Below, piece by piece: positions 49,436 through 62,867 of a stretch of 64,000 nt of DNA; position 1 is the stretch's first letter; each line of letters starts with the position of its first letter. The stretch is from Acidobacteria bacterium AB60 (lineage in GTDB: Bacteria > Acidobacteriota > Terriglobia > Terriglobales > Acidobacteriaceae). A program made the position numbers and the translations under genes. The stretch spans positions 1-64,000 of the forward strand of contig VANK01000011.1 in NCBI GenBank assembly GCA_008682415.1, given 5' to 3'. The notes beneath the pieces were generated by a model. It saw nothing but the letters and a program-made list of their open reading frames with translations. It was not told the origin of the DNA and searched no databases.

Positions 49436-50520
49436 TGCTTCACCATCCCCTGCTTCGTCGAAGTCTGCCCCGTGCTGGTACCCACGGCGGCGGCCTTGCC
49501 TTCGCTCTCCGGCAGCAAAGTAGTTGTGGTCAGCGTCTGCTCGACGCGATCATTCGAATTAAGGTTCTTGATGTATTCCACCAGCGAGATCACGCCATCT
49601 TCACTGATCTGTCCCTGGTAGGTGGGCATAATCGGGCTGTAGCCCTGGGTCACGTGCTCTGAGGGATTGAGAATCGCCTCCCGCAGATAGGCTTCGTCCA
49701 CAGAAACACTCTGGCCGTTGGTCAGGGTCAATTTGCTGCCGTACACGCCCGCCAGGGCGGGACCGCGCGCATCGGCTCGCCCGTTGTGACAGGCCGAGCA
49801 GCTCAGGCTCGCGAACAGCCTCTCGCCGTTCTGCGCCAGGCTCATCCCGCTGGTCGATCCCTGCAGCCACTTCTTGTACTCGTCCGGCGTCTGCACCACA
49901 ATGTCGCCGATCATCGCCGAATGGTTGGTGCCGCAATACTGGGTGCAGAACAGGTGATAGGTGCCCGTCTTCGTGGCCTCAAACCAAACCGACGTGTAGC
50001 GGCCCGGAATTGCCTCGCGCTTCACCCGGAACGCCGGGATCGAGAAGCTGTGAAACACATCCTGCGAGATCAGCGTCAGCTGAATCGGCCGGCCCGTCGG
50101 TACGTGCAGCGCATTGATCTCGTGCTGGCCCCCCGGATGTTCGGCCTTCCACATCCACTGCTTGCCCACTACGTAGATGTTCATGGCGTTCGCCGGCGGC
50201 GTGTACACGCGGAAATAAATCAGCGCGCCCCACACGAACATAATGAGGAATAAGCCCAGGGGAATAATCGTCCAGGTCGCTTCCAGAAGCGTCGAGCCCT
50301 CGATCTGCACCGCCACCGGGTGCCGCTTCTTGCTGTACAGGATCGAAAAGCCTGTCACCAGCAAAATCACGATCGTCAAGCCGATCAGGCTCACCAGGAC
50401 CATGAAGAAGTACAGTGCATCCATCTGCGGGGCGATCTTCGACGCCTCCGGTGGATACAACGAGAAGTTGGTCAGCCACTTCTCAAGAAACTGCCACAGT
50501 ACTTGGCTAATGTGATCCAT
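49432..50520 (-). CDS. coxB: cytochrome c oxidase subunit II with fused cytochrome c domain
   Basis: A 362-residue protein: two N-terminal TM helices, a CuA cupredoxin domain with FCTQYCGTNHSAM (Cys-x3-Cys-x3-His-x2-Met), and a C-terminal heme c domain with CSACH and an IMPTYQG axial Met. The fused heme c makes this a caa3-type enzyme. The N-terminus has no cleavable signal that I can define. It lies 4 bp after sco and overlaps coxA by 4 bp. Confidence 0.96.
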
Positions 50521-50524
50521 TCCC

Positions 50525-51439
50525 TTATCCGTTCTTTGTTCCTGTGCCCTGCTGATCGGCCTCGGCCAGGTGATCGTTGCGGTAGTCGCGGCGGAACATC
50601 ACGAACATGAAGCTCCCCAGCGACACCATGGTGACCAGGCCACCCAGCTGCACAACCCGAGCCACGATCAAAGAGTGCTTGTTCGTGCCCGGATCGTAGT
50701 GATAGCAGTAGGTCAGAATGTTGTCGACCCGCGACCCGATCTTCCCGCTCGACGCCTCGGCAAGGCCCAGCCGCAGGTCCTTCGGCGAGTACTCGACACC
50801 CATATAGTACTGAGCCAGCTTGCCGGCCGGCGTTACGATCTGGATGGCGCTGGCGTGGGCAAATTGCGTGAGCTTTCCATCAGGCCCCGGAATTTTGGTG
50901 TAACCAAATCCCACCGCGTTAGTCAGAGCATCGATGTTGGCCTGCGTGCCGGTGAGGAAGTGCCAGCCCGACGCCGTTTCCGGCCGCCCATAGCGCTTCA
51001 CGTAGCCGCGCTTCTTCGTGGACGCCAGGTCCGTTCCCTCGCTCGGGTCGATGCTCACCACGATCACGTTGAAATCGCGTCCCGGCAGTTCATCCACCAT
51101 CTGCAGCGCGCCGGTGAGCCCATTCAGCTCCTCGGAGCACAGCATCGGGCATTGGTAATACACCAACGCCAGAATGGCTGGCTTCTGTCCAAAATAGCTG
51201 GCCAGCTTTACCTGTTGCCCTGTGTCATCGGTGAAGGTCAGGTTGAGCGGCAGCTGTTGATCCAGATGCTGCGCAATGCCAACCTTGCTCAAAATGGGCG
51301 ACTTCACATTCGGAGCACCCATCTGCTTGTCTCCGTACCCTGACACCTGCGCCAGCAACGCCGGCGTCAGCACCATCGCCGCGCCGGTACTCAAGGCCGC
51401 CGCGCGTGCGATTCTCCGGATTGTGCTTCTGTACTGCAT
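50525..51439 (-). CDS. SCO1/SenC-type copper chaperone
   Basis: A 304-residue protein. A signal-like TM segment is at about 15-33; the thioredoxin-fold SCO domain has YQCPMLCSEELNGL (Cys-x3-Cys copper site) and a His in FAHASAIQIV. A second TM segment (VVQLGGLVTMVSLGSFMFVM) near the C-terminus is unusual for single-TM SCO proteins and would anchor both ends. It should help build the CuA site of CoxB, encoded 4 bp downstream. Confidence 0.92.
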   Translation of the reverse strand: MQYRSTIRRIARAAALSTGAAMVLTPALLAQVSGYGDKQMGAPNVKSPILSKVGIAQHLDQQLPLNLTFTDDTGQQVKLASYFGQKPAILALVYYQCPMLCSEELNGLTGALQMVDELPGRDFNVIVVSIDPSEGTDLASTKKRGYVKRYGRPETASGWHFLTGTQANIDALTNAVGFGYTKIPGPDGKLTQFAHASAIQIVTPAGKLAQYYMGVEYSPKDLRLGLAEASSGKIGSRVDNILTYCYHYDPGTNKHSLIVARVVQLGGLVTMVSLGSFMFVMFRRDYRNDHLAEADQQGTGTKNG

Positions 51440-51471
51440 ACTGCTGTTCGATGCTCCCGAGACTCAATCAC

Positions 51472-52098
51472 TTACTTCGCGTTCTTCGGTCTCTCCGCGC
51501 GGGCGCCTTCGCCGCGCTCCAGTTCCATCTCGTAGGCGGTCCGCGCAAAGCCGCTCGTTAAGGGCGCATGCACGGTTGGCTTCTGATCACCGGTCATCAG
51601 CGTGGCGGCCTGCGGCGCCGGTGCTACCGGCAAGCCTTGCTGCGCCACCAGTTCCATGGCTCGGTCGATCGGAATCCGCACCTTCCCGGGTTGCCCGTCG
51701 ATCCTCGTGTAGTAATTCAGCAACAGGTCCTCGCGTGCGTGCAGGTCGGCAAGATCCTGGTTGCCATCATCGGTCTGCACGCGCGGTGTGGGAAACTGCT
51801 GCGTCAGCTCCGCCATCTTGTTCTGCAGCTCCGGGCTGGTCGGCAGATTCCCCAGTTCCCTCACATCCACCGTCTTGGTCCACTTGGTATTCTTGCCGTC
51901 TTCTTTGTTCAGCTCCGCGTTGATGACCTTGCCGATACCCCAGCAAAGAACACCGGTAACCGCGACAAAAATAGCCAGCGCCGTCAGAAAGACGATGATG
52001 CCGGTAACCCGGATATCCGTTCGCTCATAGCCAAACGAGGCATCGATCTCCTCGTTATGGCCATGCGGGGGAAGCTTGTTGTCCTCATGCAGTGGCAT
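51472..52098 (-). CDS. hypothetical single-TM protein in the act-cox operon
   Basis: A 208-residue protein with a cytoplasmic start (MPLHEDNKLPPHGHNEEID), one TM helix (about 31-53: VTGIIVFLTALAIFVAVTGVLCW) and a long soluble domain with LPTSPELQNKMAELTQQFPTPR and DLHAREDLLLNYYTR, then a Pro/Ala-rich end. No heme-binding CxxCH, no copper motif. Its start overlaps actF by 14 bp. The tight placement suggests an accessory or assembly subunit, possibly linking ActF and the oxidase (inference). Confidence 0.8.
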   Translation of the reverse strand: MPLHEDNKLPPHGHNEEIDASFGYERTDIRVTGIIVFLTALAIFVAVTGVLCWGIGKVINAELNKEDGKNTKWTKTVDVRELGNLPTSPELQNKMAELTQQFPTPRVQTDDGNQDLADLHAREDLLLNYYTRIDGQPGKVRIPIDRAMELVAQQGLPVAPAPQAATLMTGDQKPTVHAPLTSGFARTAYEMELERGEGARAERPKNAK

Positions 52099-53386
52099 GT
52101 TCAGGCTCCAGAATCTCCGCCGTATGCGGATCGTTGATTTGCACCAGCGGCCGCGTCTTCAGACGGTTGCAGAAGAAGGCGAACCAGAACGCAATCATCG
52201 CCACGGGCAGAGCGGCGTACTCCAGGATTCCCCAGCTGAAGTGCAGGTTCCGCGCCGCATCCTTGAAGTTCGGCTCAATCAGCCAGAACAGATCGAAGGC
52301 GCGCGCAAAGATCATCCACTGGCAAACACGGACCAGCCGCTTCTTGTTCCGCTTGATGTCCCGCGAAAGCAGCAGCGTGAACGGGATCAGCCAGTGGAAG
52401 AGGAAGTCCAGCGTGATGATGACTCCCCAGTGCCCGTGGATGCGGTCGAGGTACCAGTTGATCTCCTCCGGCAGGTTCCCCGACCAGATGATCAGAAACT
52501 GTGCGAACGCGAGATAAATGTTGAGCATCACGAAGGCGAACGTCATCTTGCCCAGGTCGTGCTGCTCGGTCTGCCGCAGAATCGTCTTGAACGGCTCCCC
52601 CTGCGCCAGTCGAATCGCAATGATGATCGAGAAGGCCAGCACCAGGTATCCCTGCCCTACCAGGTACAACAAGCCGTATACCGACGAGTACCAGGTCACA
52701 TCCAGCGACATCACCCAATAAATCGCGGCAGCCGTCATGGTCAGCGAGTACACCACGAGTCCCGGTCCGCTGATGTTCTCCATCTTCTTGATCCACCACG
52801 GAGTATTGGCCGGCGAGTCGGAGTCGCGCTTGAGACCCAGCGAGGTGAGCCGCCACGTGTACCAGCCCCAGATCAGGAAGCACAGCACGCTCACCACCAC
52901 AAACATGGTGGGATTCAGCATCGCGTGCTTCCACGCGATGCAATGATCGATCGCCTCTACCTGCTCCCTGGTGATGAGACCCAGCGAGAAGTCCTGGTCC
53001 ACGATCCCATGGTTGGCCCACATGAACAGCTTGCCCTGCGTAAACGCCAGCGGGATCCAGTAGAGAAATACCAGCGGCAGGGTGCGGCTCATCGCCTCCA
53101 GGGGCCGGCGAAGCAACAGGCCCCACTTGCCGCCCGAGCAGTACTGCAGCATCAGCACCGCCAGCCCGCCCACGGCGAATCCGAAGGTCATCATCAGCCC
53201 GTGAAGCCAGGCGCGAAGAAAATGCATCCACCCCAGGCCGTCTTGGGCCTGCCCGAGAAACGCCAGCACGACGGCGATGATCGAGAAGACCGCTCCGATA
53301 ATCAGCGCGCGTCTCTGCCACGCGTCGACAAATGCCGGTGCGCTCAGATCCGCGGGGAGCGTTTTGGCGTGAGTTCCGTGAGCCAT
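52085..53386 (-). CDS. actF: Alternative Complex III subunit ActF (NrfD-like quinol protein)
   Basis: A 433-residue membrane protein with about ten TM helices, of the NrfD/PSR-C superfamily: HFLRAWLHGLMMTFGFAVGG, then ALTMTAAAIYWVMSLDVTW and AQFLIIWSGNLPEEINWYL. ActF pairs with ActC as one of two quinol-facing membrane subunits. It follows actE by 46 bp and overlaps the single-TM gene by 14 bp. No heme motif is present, as expected. Confidence 0.92.
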   Translation of the reverse strand: MAHGTHAKTLPADLSAPAFVDAWQRRALIIGAVFSIIAVVLAFLGQAQDGLGWMHFLRAWLHGLMMTFGFAVGGLAVLMLQYCSGGKWGLLLRRPLEAMSRTLPLVFLYWIPLAFTQGKLFMWANHGIVDQDFSLGLITREQVEAIDHCIAWKHAMLNPTMFVVVSVLCFLIWGWYTWRLTSLGLKRDSDSPANTPWWIKKMENISGPGLVVYSLTMTAAAIYWVMSLDVTWYSSVYGLLYLVGQGYLVLAFSIIIAIRLAQGEPFKTILRQTEQHDLGKMTFAFVMLNIYLAFAQFLIIWSGNLPEEINWYLDRIHGHWGVIITLDFLFHWLIPFTLLLSRDIKRNKKRLVRVCQWMIFARAFDLFWLIEPNFKDAARNLHFSWGILEYAALPVAMIAFWFAFFCNRLKTRPLVQINDPHTAEILEPEHATA

Positions 53387-53432
53387 TCCTGATCCTTCTG
53401 GTTCTTATCTCTTGCTGATTCCGTTTGAAGCC

Positions 53433-54239
53433 TTACTTGCCCGTTCCGCCTGCCTGCTTGCCGCGATTGATCTGCACCGGATCGGCAGGATTCGCCGGAG
53501 CCATTCCCGGCATTCCTTCGCTGGCCACCGGCGGATACGCTTGCACCGCGGTTTGCGGCAACGACCACGGCTGCGCAAACGAGGCCGGGAGGTTGTTCTG
53601 CCCCGCCACGTCCCTCAGGTTCTGCACCTGCACGCCTGCGGGCACAGCGCTCTCCGGCGCTGCCTGACTCAACTGCAGAGCGCGAATGTACGCCGCCACC
53701 GCCCACCGGTCCTCCGGAGGAAGCTGCGCCGCATAGTCCGGCATCGCCCCGTAGCCGTGCGTCATCACGTAGAAGTAGTGCGAGAGCGGCTGCGCCCGGC
53801 GCACCTGGTCGTTCAGATTCGCCGCCGGCTTGTAGCCGCGCTGCACAATCTCACCCAGCCCATTGCCTACCCGCGAGTGGCACGGCGTGCAGTAGATGTT
53901 GAACCGCTCGTGCCCGCGCTCCAGCACCTCCAGAGTCGCCGGAAACGGAAGCTGGTCCTTCTCTTCCCGATATCCGTTCGAACCCTGAACCACGCCGGTG
54001 TAGAAGTAGCTGTCCTCGTGCAGTTGGCCGCGCGCGACTGTGTTCAACACCTGCGGTCGCGCTCCCCGCCCATCGGCAAAGAAATCCGACCCGCGCTGCG
54101 GAATGATCTTCGGCTGGTTGTGCATATCCTGCCGGCAACCCGCCAGCAGCGCCAGCAACGCACATCCACCCGCGAAACCGAGGAGCCTCGCGCGGTTCTT
54201 CTGTTCCCTGTTCCCTGCTCCCTGTTCCCTGTAGTTCAT
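53433..54239 (-). CDS. actE: Alternative Complex III cytochrome c subunit ActE
   Basis: A 268-residue lipoprotein with one heme c. The lipobox LLALLAGC ends about residue 34; the heme motif FNIYCTPCHSRVGNGLG follows near 120, with HGYGAMPDYA as probable axial Met region. The first residues (MNYREQGAGNREQ) are encoded by a 7-bp tandem repeat (54201-54228). The ATG overlaps the actD stop in TGATG. The long Pro/Gln-rich C-terminus (PVQINRGKQAGG) is low complexity. It passes electrons toward CoxB. Confidence 0.92.
   Translation of the reverse strand: MNYREQGAGNREQKNRARLLGFAGGCALLALLAGCRQDMHNQPKIIPQRGSDFFADGRGARPQVLNTVARGQLHEDSYFYTGVVQGSNGYREEKDQLPFPATLEVLERGHERFNIYCTPCHSRVGNGLGEIVQRGYKPAANLNDQVRRAQPLSHYFYVMTHGYGAMPDYAAQLPPEDRWAVAAYIRALQLSQAAPESAVPAGVQVQNLRDVAGQNNLPASFAQPWSLPQTAVQAYPPVASEGMPGMAPANPADPVQINRGKQAGGTGK
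54201..54228 (-). repeat. four 7-bp units inside the actE start region
   Basis: On the plus strand: CTGTTCC, CTGTTCC, CTGCTCC, CTGTTCC; on the minus strand each is GGAACAG (one GGAGCAG). It starts 11 bp after the ATG. Because the unit is 7 bp, gain or loss of one unit shifts the actE frame. Confidence 0.85.
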
Positions 54240-54814
54240 CAGTACTCCACCTCCACCACAGAGACCGGGTCCAACCCCTCCAGATACTTGCGCGCCTCGA
54301 TCAGGTCGAACTTCGGATCCAGCGCCTCCAGACACAGAAAGAACTTGTCCGTCGTCGCGCCATCGCGGAAGTTCGGCGCGTTGAACAGCGGGTGATACAG
54401 CGCCGGGAGCCCATTCAAGGCCAGCATGCCGAAGGCCGCCGAGAGTCCCGCCCACAAAATCGTCCATTCATACGCGGGCACGATGAATGCCGGCCAGGAG
54501 TACAACGGCCGTCCCGCAATGTTCACCGGGTACGCCAGCGTCGAGATCCACGTCTCCAGCAGGAACATCGCCGCCACGCCCATCAAGCCACCGATCAGCG
54601 TGATCAACGGCACCTTGTTGCGATGGAAACCGATCGCCTCCGCCGCTTCCTCCAGGGGATACGGCGAATAACAGTCCAGGCGGCGCCATCCATCCTCGCG
54701 CGCCTGTCGCGCCGCGCGCACCAGATCGCTCGGCGTCTCGAATTCGGCCAGCAGGCCGTACGTTCCTTCACGTGGCGGCATCAGTGCGCCTCCCCCGGTT
54801 CCGTTTGCTTCCAA
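54239..54814 (-). CDS. actD: Alternative Complex III subunit ActD (DUF3341)
   Basis: A 191-residue protein with two TM helices (about 67-85 and 110-135) and the DUF3341 pattern YGLLAEFETPSDLVRAA and GWRRLDCYSPYPLEE near the N-terminus. It is a small membrane subunit of ACIII. It follows actC by 37 bp. Met-12 is an alternative start, with the family pattern beginning soon after it. It is coupled to actE through a one-base overlap. Confidence 0.9.
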   Translation of the reverse strand: MEANGTGGGALMPPREGTYGLLAEFETPSDLVRAARQAREDGWRRLDCYSPYPLEEAAEAIGFHRNKVPLITLIGGLMGVAAMFLLETWISTLAYPVNIAGRPLYSWPAFIVPAYEWTILWAGLSAAFGMLALNGLPALYHPLFNAPNFRDGATTDKFFLCLEALDPKFDLIEARKYLEGLDPVSVVEVEY

Positions 54815-54851
54815 TCACCCTTCGACGTGCCACAACTCTCGCGGAGCAGCA

Positions 54852-56282
<1,431 letters not shown>

Positions 56283-56285
56283 CGC

Positions 56286-59446
<3,161 letters not shown>

Positions 59447-59450
<4 letters not shown>

Positions 59451-60307
59451 CGGTGGCAGACCTCGCAGCTGGTCAGCTCACGCGGCGTGCGAATCTTGTA
59501 GTGCTCCACCAGGAAATGCCCCAGCTCGTTCTGATCGGTGAACTTCTTGTAGGCCGGTGCCGCCGGAACCGCCGCGCTCTGCACGTCCCCCGCCAGACCC
59601 TTGCCGTTCGCCATAGGCAGCTGCAGCGAAGCTACCTCGGCCCCCGCGCTCGACGGATCCTTGGTCACGCAGTTCACCATCTGCGCCGTCGGCACACCCG
59701 CCTGGTCGTTTACCGAGCACCACACCGGGCGCTCCTCCGACGGCTTCTCCCACGCCATGTTGTAGATCTGGCCCGTAGGACGAATGTTCTTCGCCGGGTT
59801 GCGATGGCAGTCCAGGCACCACTCCATCTGCAGCGTGTTCTGCATGTACATCAATGGCATCTGGTCCACGCGGCCGTGGCAGCTCGAGCACCCCATGCCC
59901 TTGTTCACGTGAATCTCATGGCTGAAGTAAGCAAAGTCCGGCAGGTCGTGCACCTTGGTCCAGGTCACCGACTGGTTCGTCGCCCAGCTGCGCCGGATCG
60001 GCTCCAGAAGCGCGGCGTTCGTCCAGATCTGCGCGTGGCAGTTCATGCAGGTCTTCGTCGGAGGAATCCCCGCATAGCTCGACTTCTCTACCGTCGTGTG
60101 ACAGTACTGGCACTGCAGCCCCAGTCCCATCACGTGGTGCTTGTGGCTGAACGGCACCGGCTGGTCCGGGCGCTGGCCTTGCCGCGTCACCCAGGGAGAC
60201 CGTTGCAGTTCATCCAGCGTGACCCCCAGGGCGATCACGATCAGCCCCGTCAATACCAGGCTCATACGCGCCAAGGCATTGGAGCTGCGGTCAAATATCT
60301 GCGCCAT
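59447..60307 (-). CDS. actA: Alternative Complex III pentaheme cytochrome ActA
   Basis: A 286-residue c-type cytochrome with a TM or signal segment (ALARMSLVLTGLIVIALG) at the N-terminus and five heme motifs, CQYCH, CMNCH, CSSCH, CLDCH and CEVCH. That count is the diagnostic ActA number. It is the first gene of the act-cox operon. Its stop overlaps the actB start in ATGA. Electrons move from ActB clusters through these hemes to ActE. Confidence 0.95.
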
Positions 60308-60687
60308 GAGTACTTTCCCTAGTCTTTGGTGCGAGTAATTTGTGTGGGTTGGGGTTCTTCTGTACGTGCCGTTGTGCCGGCGGTCACGTACCCTGCGTAC
60401 AAAACTGTTTTCGGGTCAGAAAACGAGCGTTAACCGTGCAACCCCGAAAAAACAATATAACAGTCGTAACTGCCCCGGCGACCTGCTCCAGGCCCGTTGC
60501 GATAAAAAATATTTTACAAAAAGAGACGTTCTAATCCATTGAAAACAAAACGGCTTGTGGTTAACTGCCAGGCAAACGGAGACCCCCTGCAACCGGCCGC
60601 CGTTCGTCCCAGAAATTGGTATATTGGTCCCGCTCCCCGAAAACCGTTCCGGCCGTCCCCGCGCCCCGATCGCGCCACGCATCCTGT
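60308..60687 (-). other. AT-richer promoter region of the act-cox operon
   Basis: 380 bp with no coding gene that I can support. A 40-bp stretch around 60450-60540 is markedly A/T-rich compared with its neighbours, which is typical of a promoter and regulator-binding zone. A plus-strand frame (60539-61168) crosses it but is antisense to a membrane-protein gene. Confidence 0.45.
60454..60462 (-). promoter_or_regulatory. extended -10 promoter candidate for actA
   Basis: Minus strand TG-T-TATATT (60454-60462), an extended -10 box, about 150 nt before actA. There is no good -35, consistent with an extended -10 or an activator-dependent promoter. Confidence 0.35.
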
Positions 60688-61131
60688 TCACGATCGCAAA
60701 TTCCTTTTAAATCCGGCGGAATTTGCCTCCGGTGGATGGTACGTCTCTCCAAACGACTCGTCCGGCGAACTCGGCGGCCAGCCCACCATTACCAGAAACA
60801 CGTCCAGTACGAACAGAGCGATGGCCAGATCATTGAAGAAAACAGCCTGGCGCGGATCCGGCCAGACCTGGTTTGCCGCCCACAACAGGAATGCGATCGC
60901 CAGCAGGATGGCCTTGACCCACTCCCGCCACGCCGGCCGATGCGCCAGTTGGTACGCCAGGTACGCCACGGCGATCATCGCCAGTGAGAACGCCGCCAGC
61001 CGGTCGTGCATCCGGCCCGACGACAGAGCCGGAACGCCGTCGCACAGCAATACCGCCGCCACCGCCATCAGCGTGACAACCCCGAGAAGCACCCCCAGCG
61101 CTCTTCGCGAACGCCCAAGTCGCAGATACAT
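60688..61131 (-). CDS. small integral membrane protein
   Basis: A 147-residue protein with four hydrophobic helices (about 12-32, 44-62, 72-90 and 98-116): LGVLLGVVTLMAVAAVLLC, LAAFSLAMIAVAYLAYQL, VKAILLAIAFLLWAANQVW, LAIALFVLDVFLVMVGW. The C-terminal 30 residues are soluble. No family recognised. It is upstream of actA in the same direction, 380 bp away, so co-transcription is doubtful. A role with the respiratory chain cannot be shown. Confidence 0.7.
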   Translation of the reverse strand: MYLRLGRSRRALGVLLGVVTLMAVAAVLLCDGVPALSSGRMHDRLAAFSLAMIAVAYLAYQLAHRPAWREWVKAILLAIAFLLWAANQVWPDPRQAVFFNDLAIALFVLDVFLVMVGWPPSSPDESFGETYHPPEANSAGFKRNLRS

Positions 61132-61419
61132 AGCTCATTATCGCGGCCCGCTTGCAAGAACCGCATAAGGGCGCCATGGGTTTTCCCGCCGCCCTCGCGA
61201 GCTGTCTCTTCCCGGTCACGCCAGAGTCAACCGGCCACGGGACAGCGCGTGACAATGCAGTAAAATTCAGAGAAGTTCGTTCCGTTCAGCATCCAGCGAC
61301 ATCACTGTTCACCGCAGCGCCGCGATCGACTCTGATTTGATCAGCCAGATTCTCAAAGACCTCCCAACGAAGGCTCGGCACCGGTGTATCTGCAGCCGGT
61401 CAACGGAAAGGATGAATGC

Positions 61420-61602
61420 ATGAAGTATGCCGGTCTGCTGGTAATGCCCACTGGATTCTTCCTCGCCGTTGCAGCCCTCGTACTGTTCCCCGATCCGGGC
61501 CGTCGCGGCGCCTTCGTGGTCTGTGGCCTCCTGGTGGAAGCGCTCGGCGTGGCCGTGGCAGTGCGCGGCCACATGCTCGATGCCCGCGAGGCGCGGCGAT
61601 GA
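61420..61602 (+). CDS. small two-TM membrane protein coupled to amt
   Basis: A 60-residue protein from ATG 61420, with AAGGATG just before it. Two hydrophobic segments, YAGLLVMPTGFFLAVAALVLF and RGAFVVCGLLVEALGVAVAV, are joined by a short PDPGRR turn. Its TGA (61600-61602) overlaps the amt ATG (61599-61601), so amt translation is probably coupled. It is not a PII protein. It may assist folding or modulate the transporter (inference). Confidence 0.7.
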   Translation: MKYAGLLVMPTGFFLAVAALVLFPDPGRRGAFVVCGLLVEALGVAVAVRGHMLDAREARR

Positions 61603-62867
61603 TGACGCCCCCTCTCTCCGCAGCCATCGTCTTTGCTCTGCTTCTGCTCGCGCCCCTGGCCCTCGCCGGGCTCGCCCTGGTCAACGCCGGCCTGGGCCGA
61701 TCCCGCTCCGCCGCTCAATCGCTCCTCGGCTCTCTCGCCATCATGGCGGCGGCCTTCATCGCCTTTGCCGGCGTGGGCGCGTGCTTCGCCGGCCCCGACG
61801 GCGCCCTCTCCTTCAACCTGGCCGGCAAGAGCTGGAACTGGCTAGGCACCGCGCCCGTCCTGCTCCTGCACCTGGCCAGGTCGCCCATCGAGAGCCAGCT
61901 CGGCGTCCTCTTTGAATGCCTTGCGGCGGCGCTGGTGAGCATCATTCCCTGGGGAGCGGGCGCCGATCGCCTCCGGCTTGCCGCGGGATGGGCCATCGCT
62001 GCCCTCATGGGCGCGCTCGGCTTTCCCGTCCTGGCGCACTGGGTCTGGGGCGCAGGATGGATCGGACAGTTGGGCGCGAACTTCGGCCTGGGCGCGGGCT
62101 TTCTGGATCCGGCCGGAGGCGCCACCGTCCACGTGCTGGGCGGCGCCGGCGCGCTGGCCGTGGTCTGGATCGCCGGGCCCCGGCGCGGCAAGTTCCCCAA
62201 AGAGGGCCTGGCCACCGCCATGCCTGCCCATAACGCCACGTTTGTGCTGGCAGGTTGCATGATCGCGGTCGTCGGCTGGCTGGCCTTCAACTGCGCGGGC
62301 GCCCTCCTATGGCTCCACGCCGACCTGAATGGGCTGGTCATCACCGCTCTGAATACGCTGCTGGCGGCCGCGGGAGCGCTGGGCGCCACGCTGGTGGTGA
62401 CATGGATCCGCTTCGGCAAGCCCGACGCCAGTCTCTGCGCCAATGGCTGGCTCGCGGGGCTGGTCACCTCCAGCGCCTCCGCGGCGCTGATACCTCCGGC
62501 AGCGGCCCTCTTCACCGGCGTGGTCATGGGGATCGCAACGCCCCTGCTGGTCGAGTTTCTCGAGCTGGCTCTCTCGATCGACGATCCGGCGGGGGCCATC
62601 AGCGTCCACTTCGCCGGCGGCCTCTGGGGCGTCTTCGTTGCGGGAGTCTTCGCCCCGCAGAAGGGCCAGCTGCTGGCGCAGCTAGCCGGGATGGCAGCGG
62701 TCGTGGGCGTGTTTCTCCCCACCGTCTACTTTGCTTTTAAGCTCCTCGACCGCTTCATTCCCCTGCGCGTGGACCCCGACGGGGAGCGAATCGGCATGGA
62801 TCTGCACGAGTTGGGTGGCGGCGCCTACCCCGAGTTCGTCATCCACCGCGACGAATCGTATCGCTAG
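61599..62867 (+). CDS. amt: divergent ammonium transporter, Amt family
   Basis: A 422-residue membrane protein with about 11 TM helices. The Amt pore residues are recognisable: D170 and H178 in LDPAGGATVHVLGG and H337 in AISVHFAGG (twin His), and the WVWGAGW segment matches the E. coli HMVWGGG region. By eye-alignment the first gating Phe (F107 in E. coli) is Ala, while the second (F215) is kept (WLAFN). It is preceded by the coupled small membrane gene and ends next to a convergent gene. Two ATGs (61599 and 61602) are possible starts. Confidence 0.87.
   Translation: MMTPPLSAAIVFALLLLAPLALAGLALVNAGLGRSRSAAQSLLGSLAIMAAAFIAFAGVGACFAGPDGALSFNLAGKSWNWLGTAPVLLLHLARSPIESQLGVLFECLAAALVSIIPWGAGADRLRLAAGWAIAALMGALGFPVLAHWVWGAGWIGQLGANFGLGAGFLDPAGGATVHVLGGAGALAVVWIAGPRRGKFPKEGLATAMPAHNATFVLAGCMIAVVGWLAFNCAGALLWLHADLNGLVITALNTLLAAAGALGATLVVTWIRFGKPDASLCANGWLAGLVTSSASAALIPPAAALFTGVVMGIATPLLVEFLELALSIDDPAGAISVHFAGGLWGVFVAGVFAPQKGQLLAQLAGMAAVVGVFLPTVYFAFKLLDRFIPLRVDPDGERIGMDLHELGGGAYPEFVIHRDESYR

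Noticed and set aside
60539..61168. 209-codon plus-strand frame upstream of amt
   Set aside because: Antisense to the four-TM protein gene and without recognisable features.
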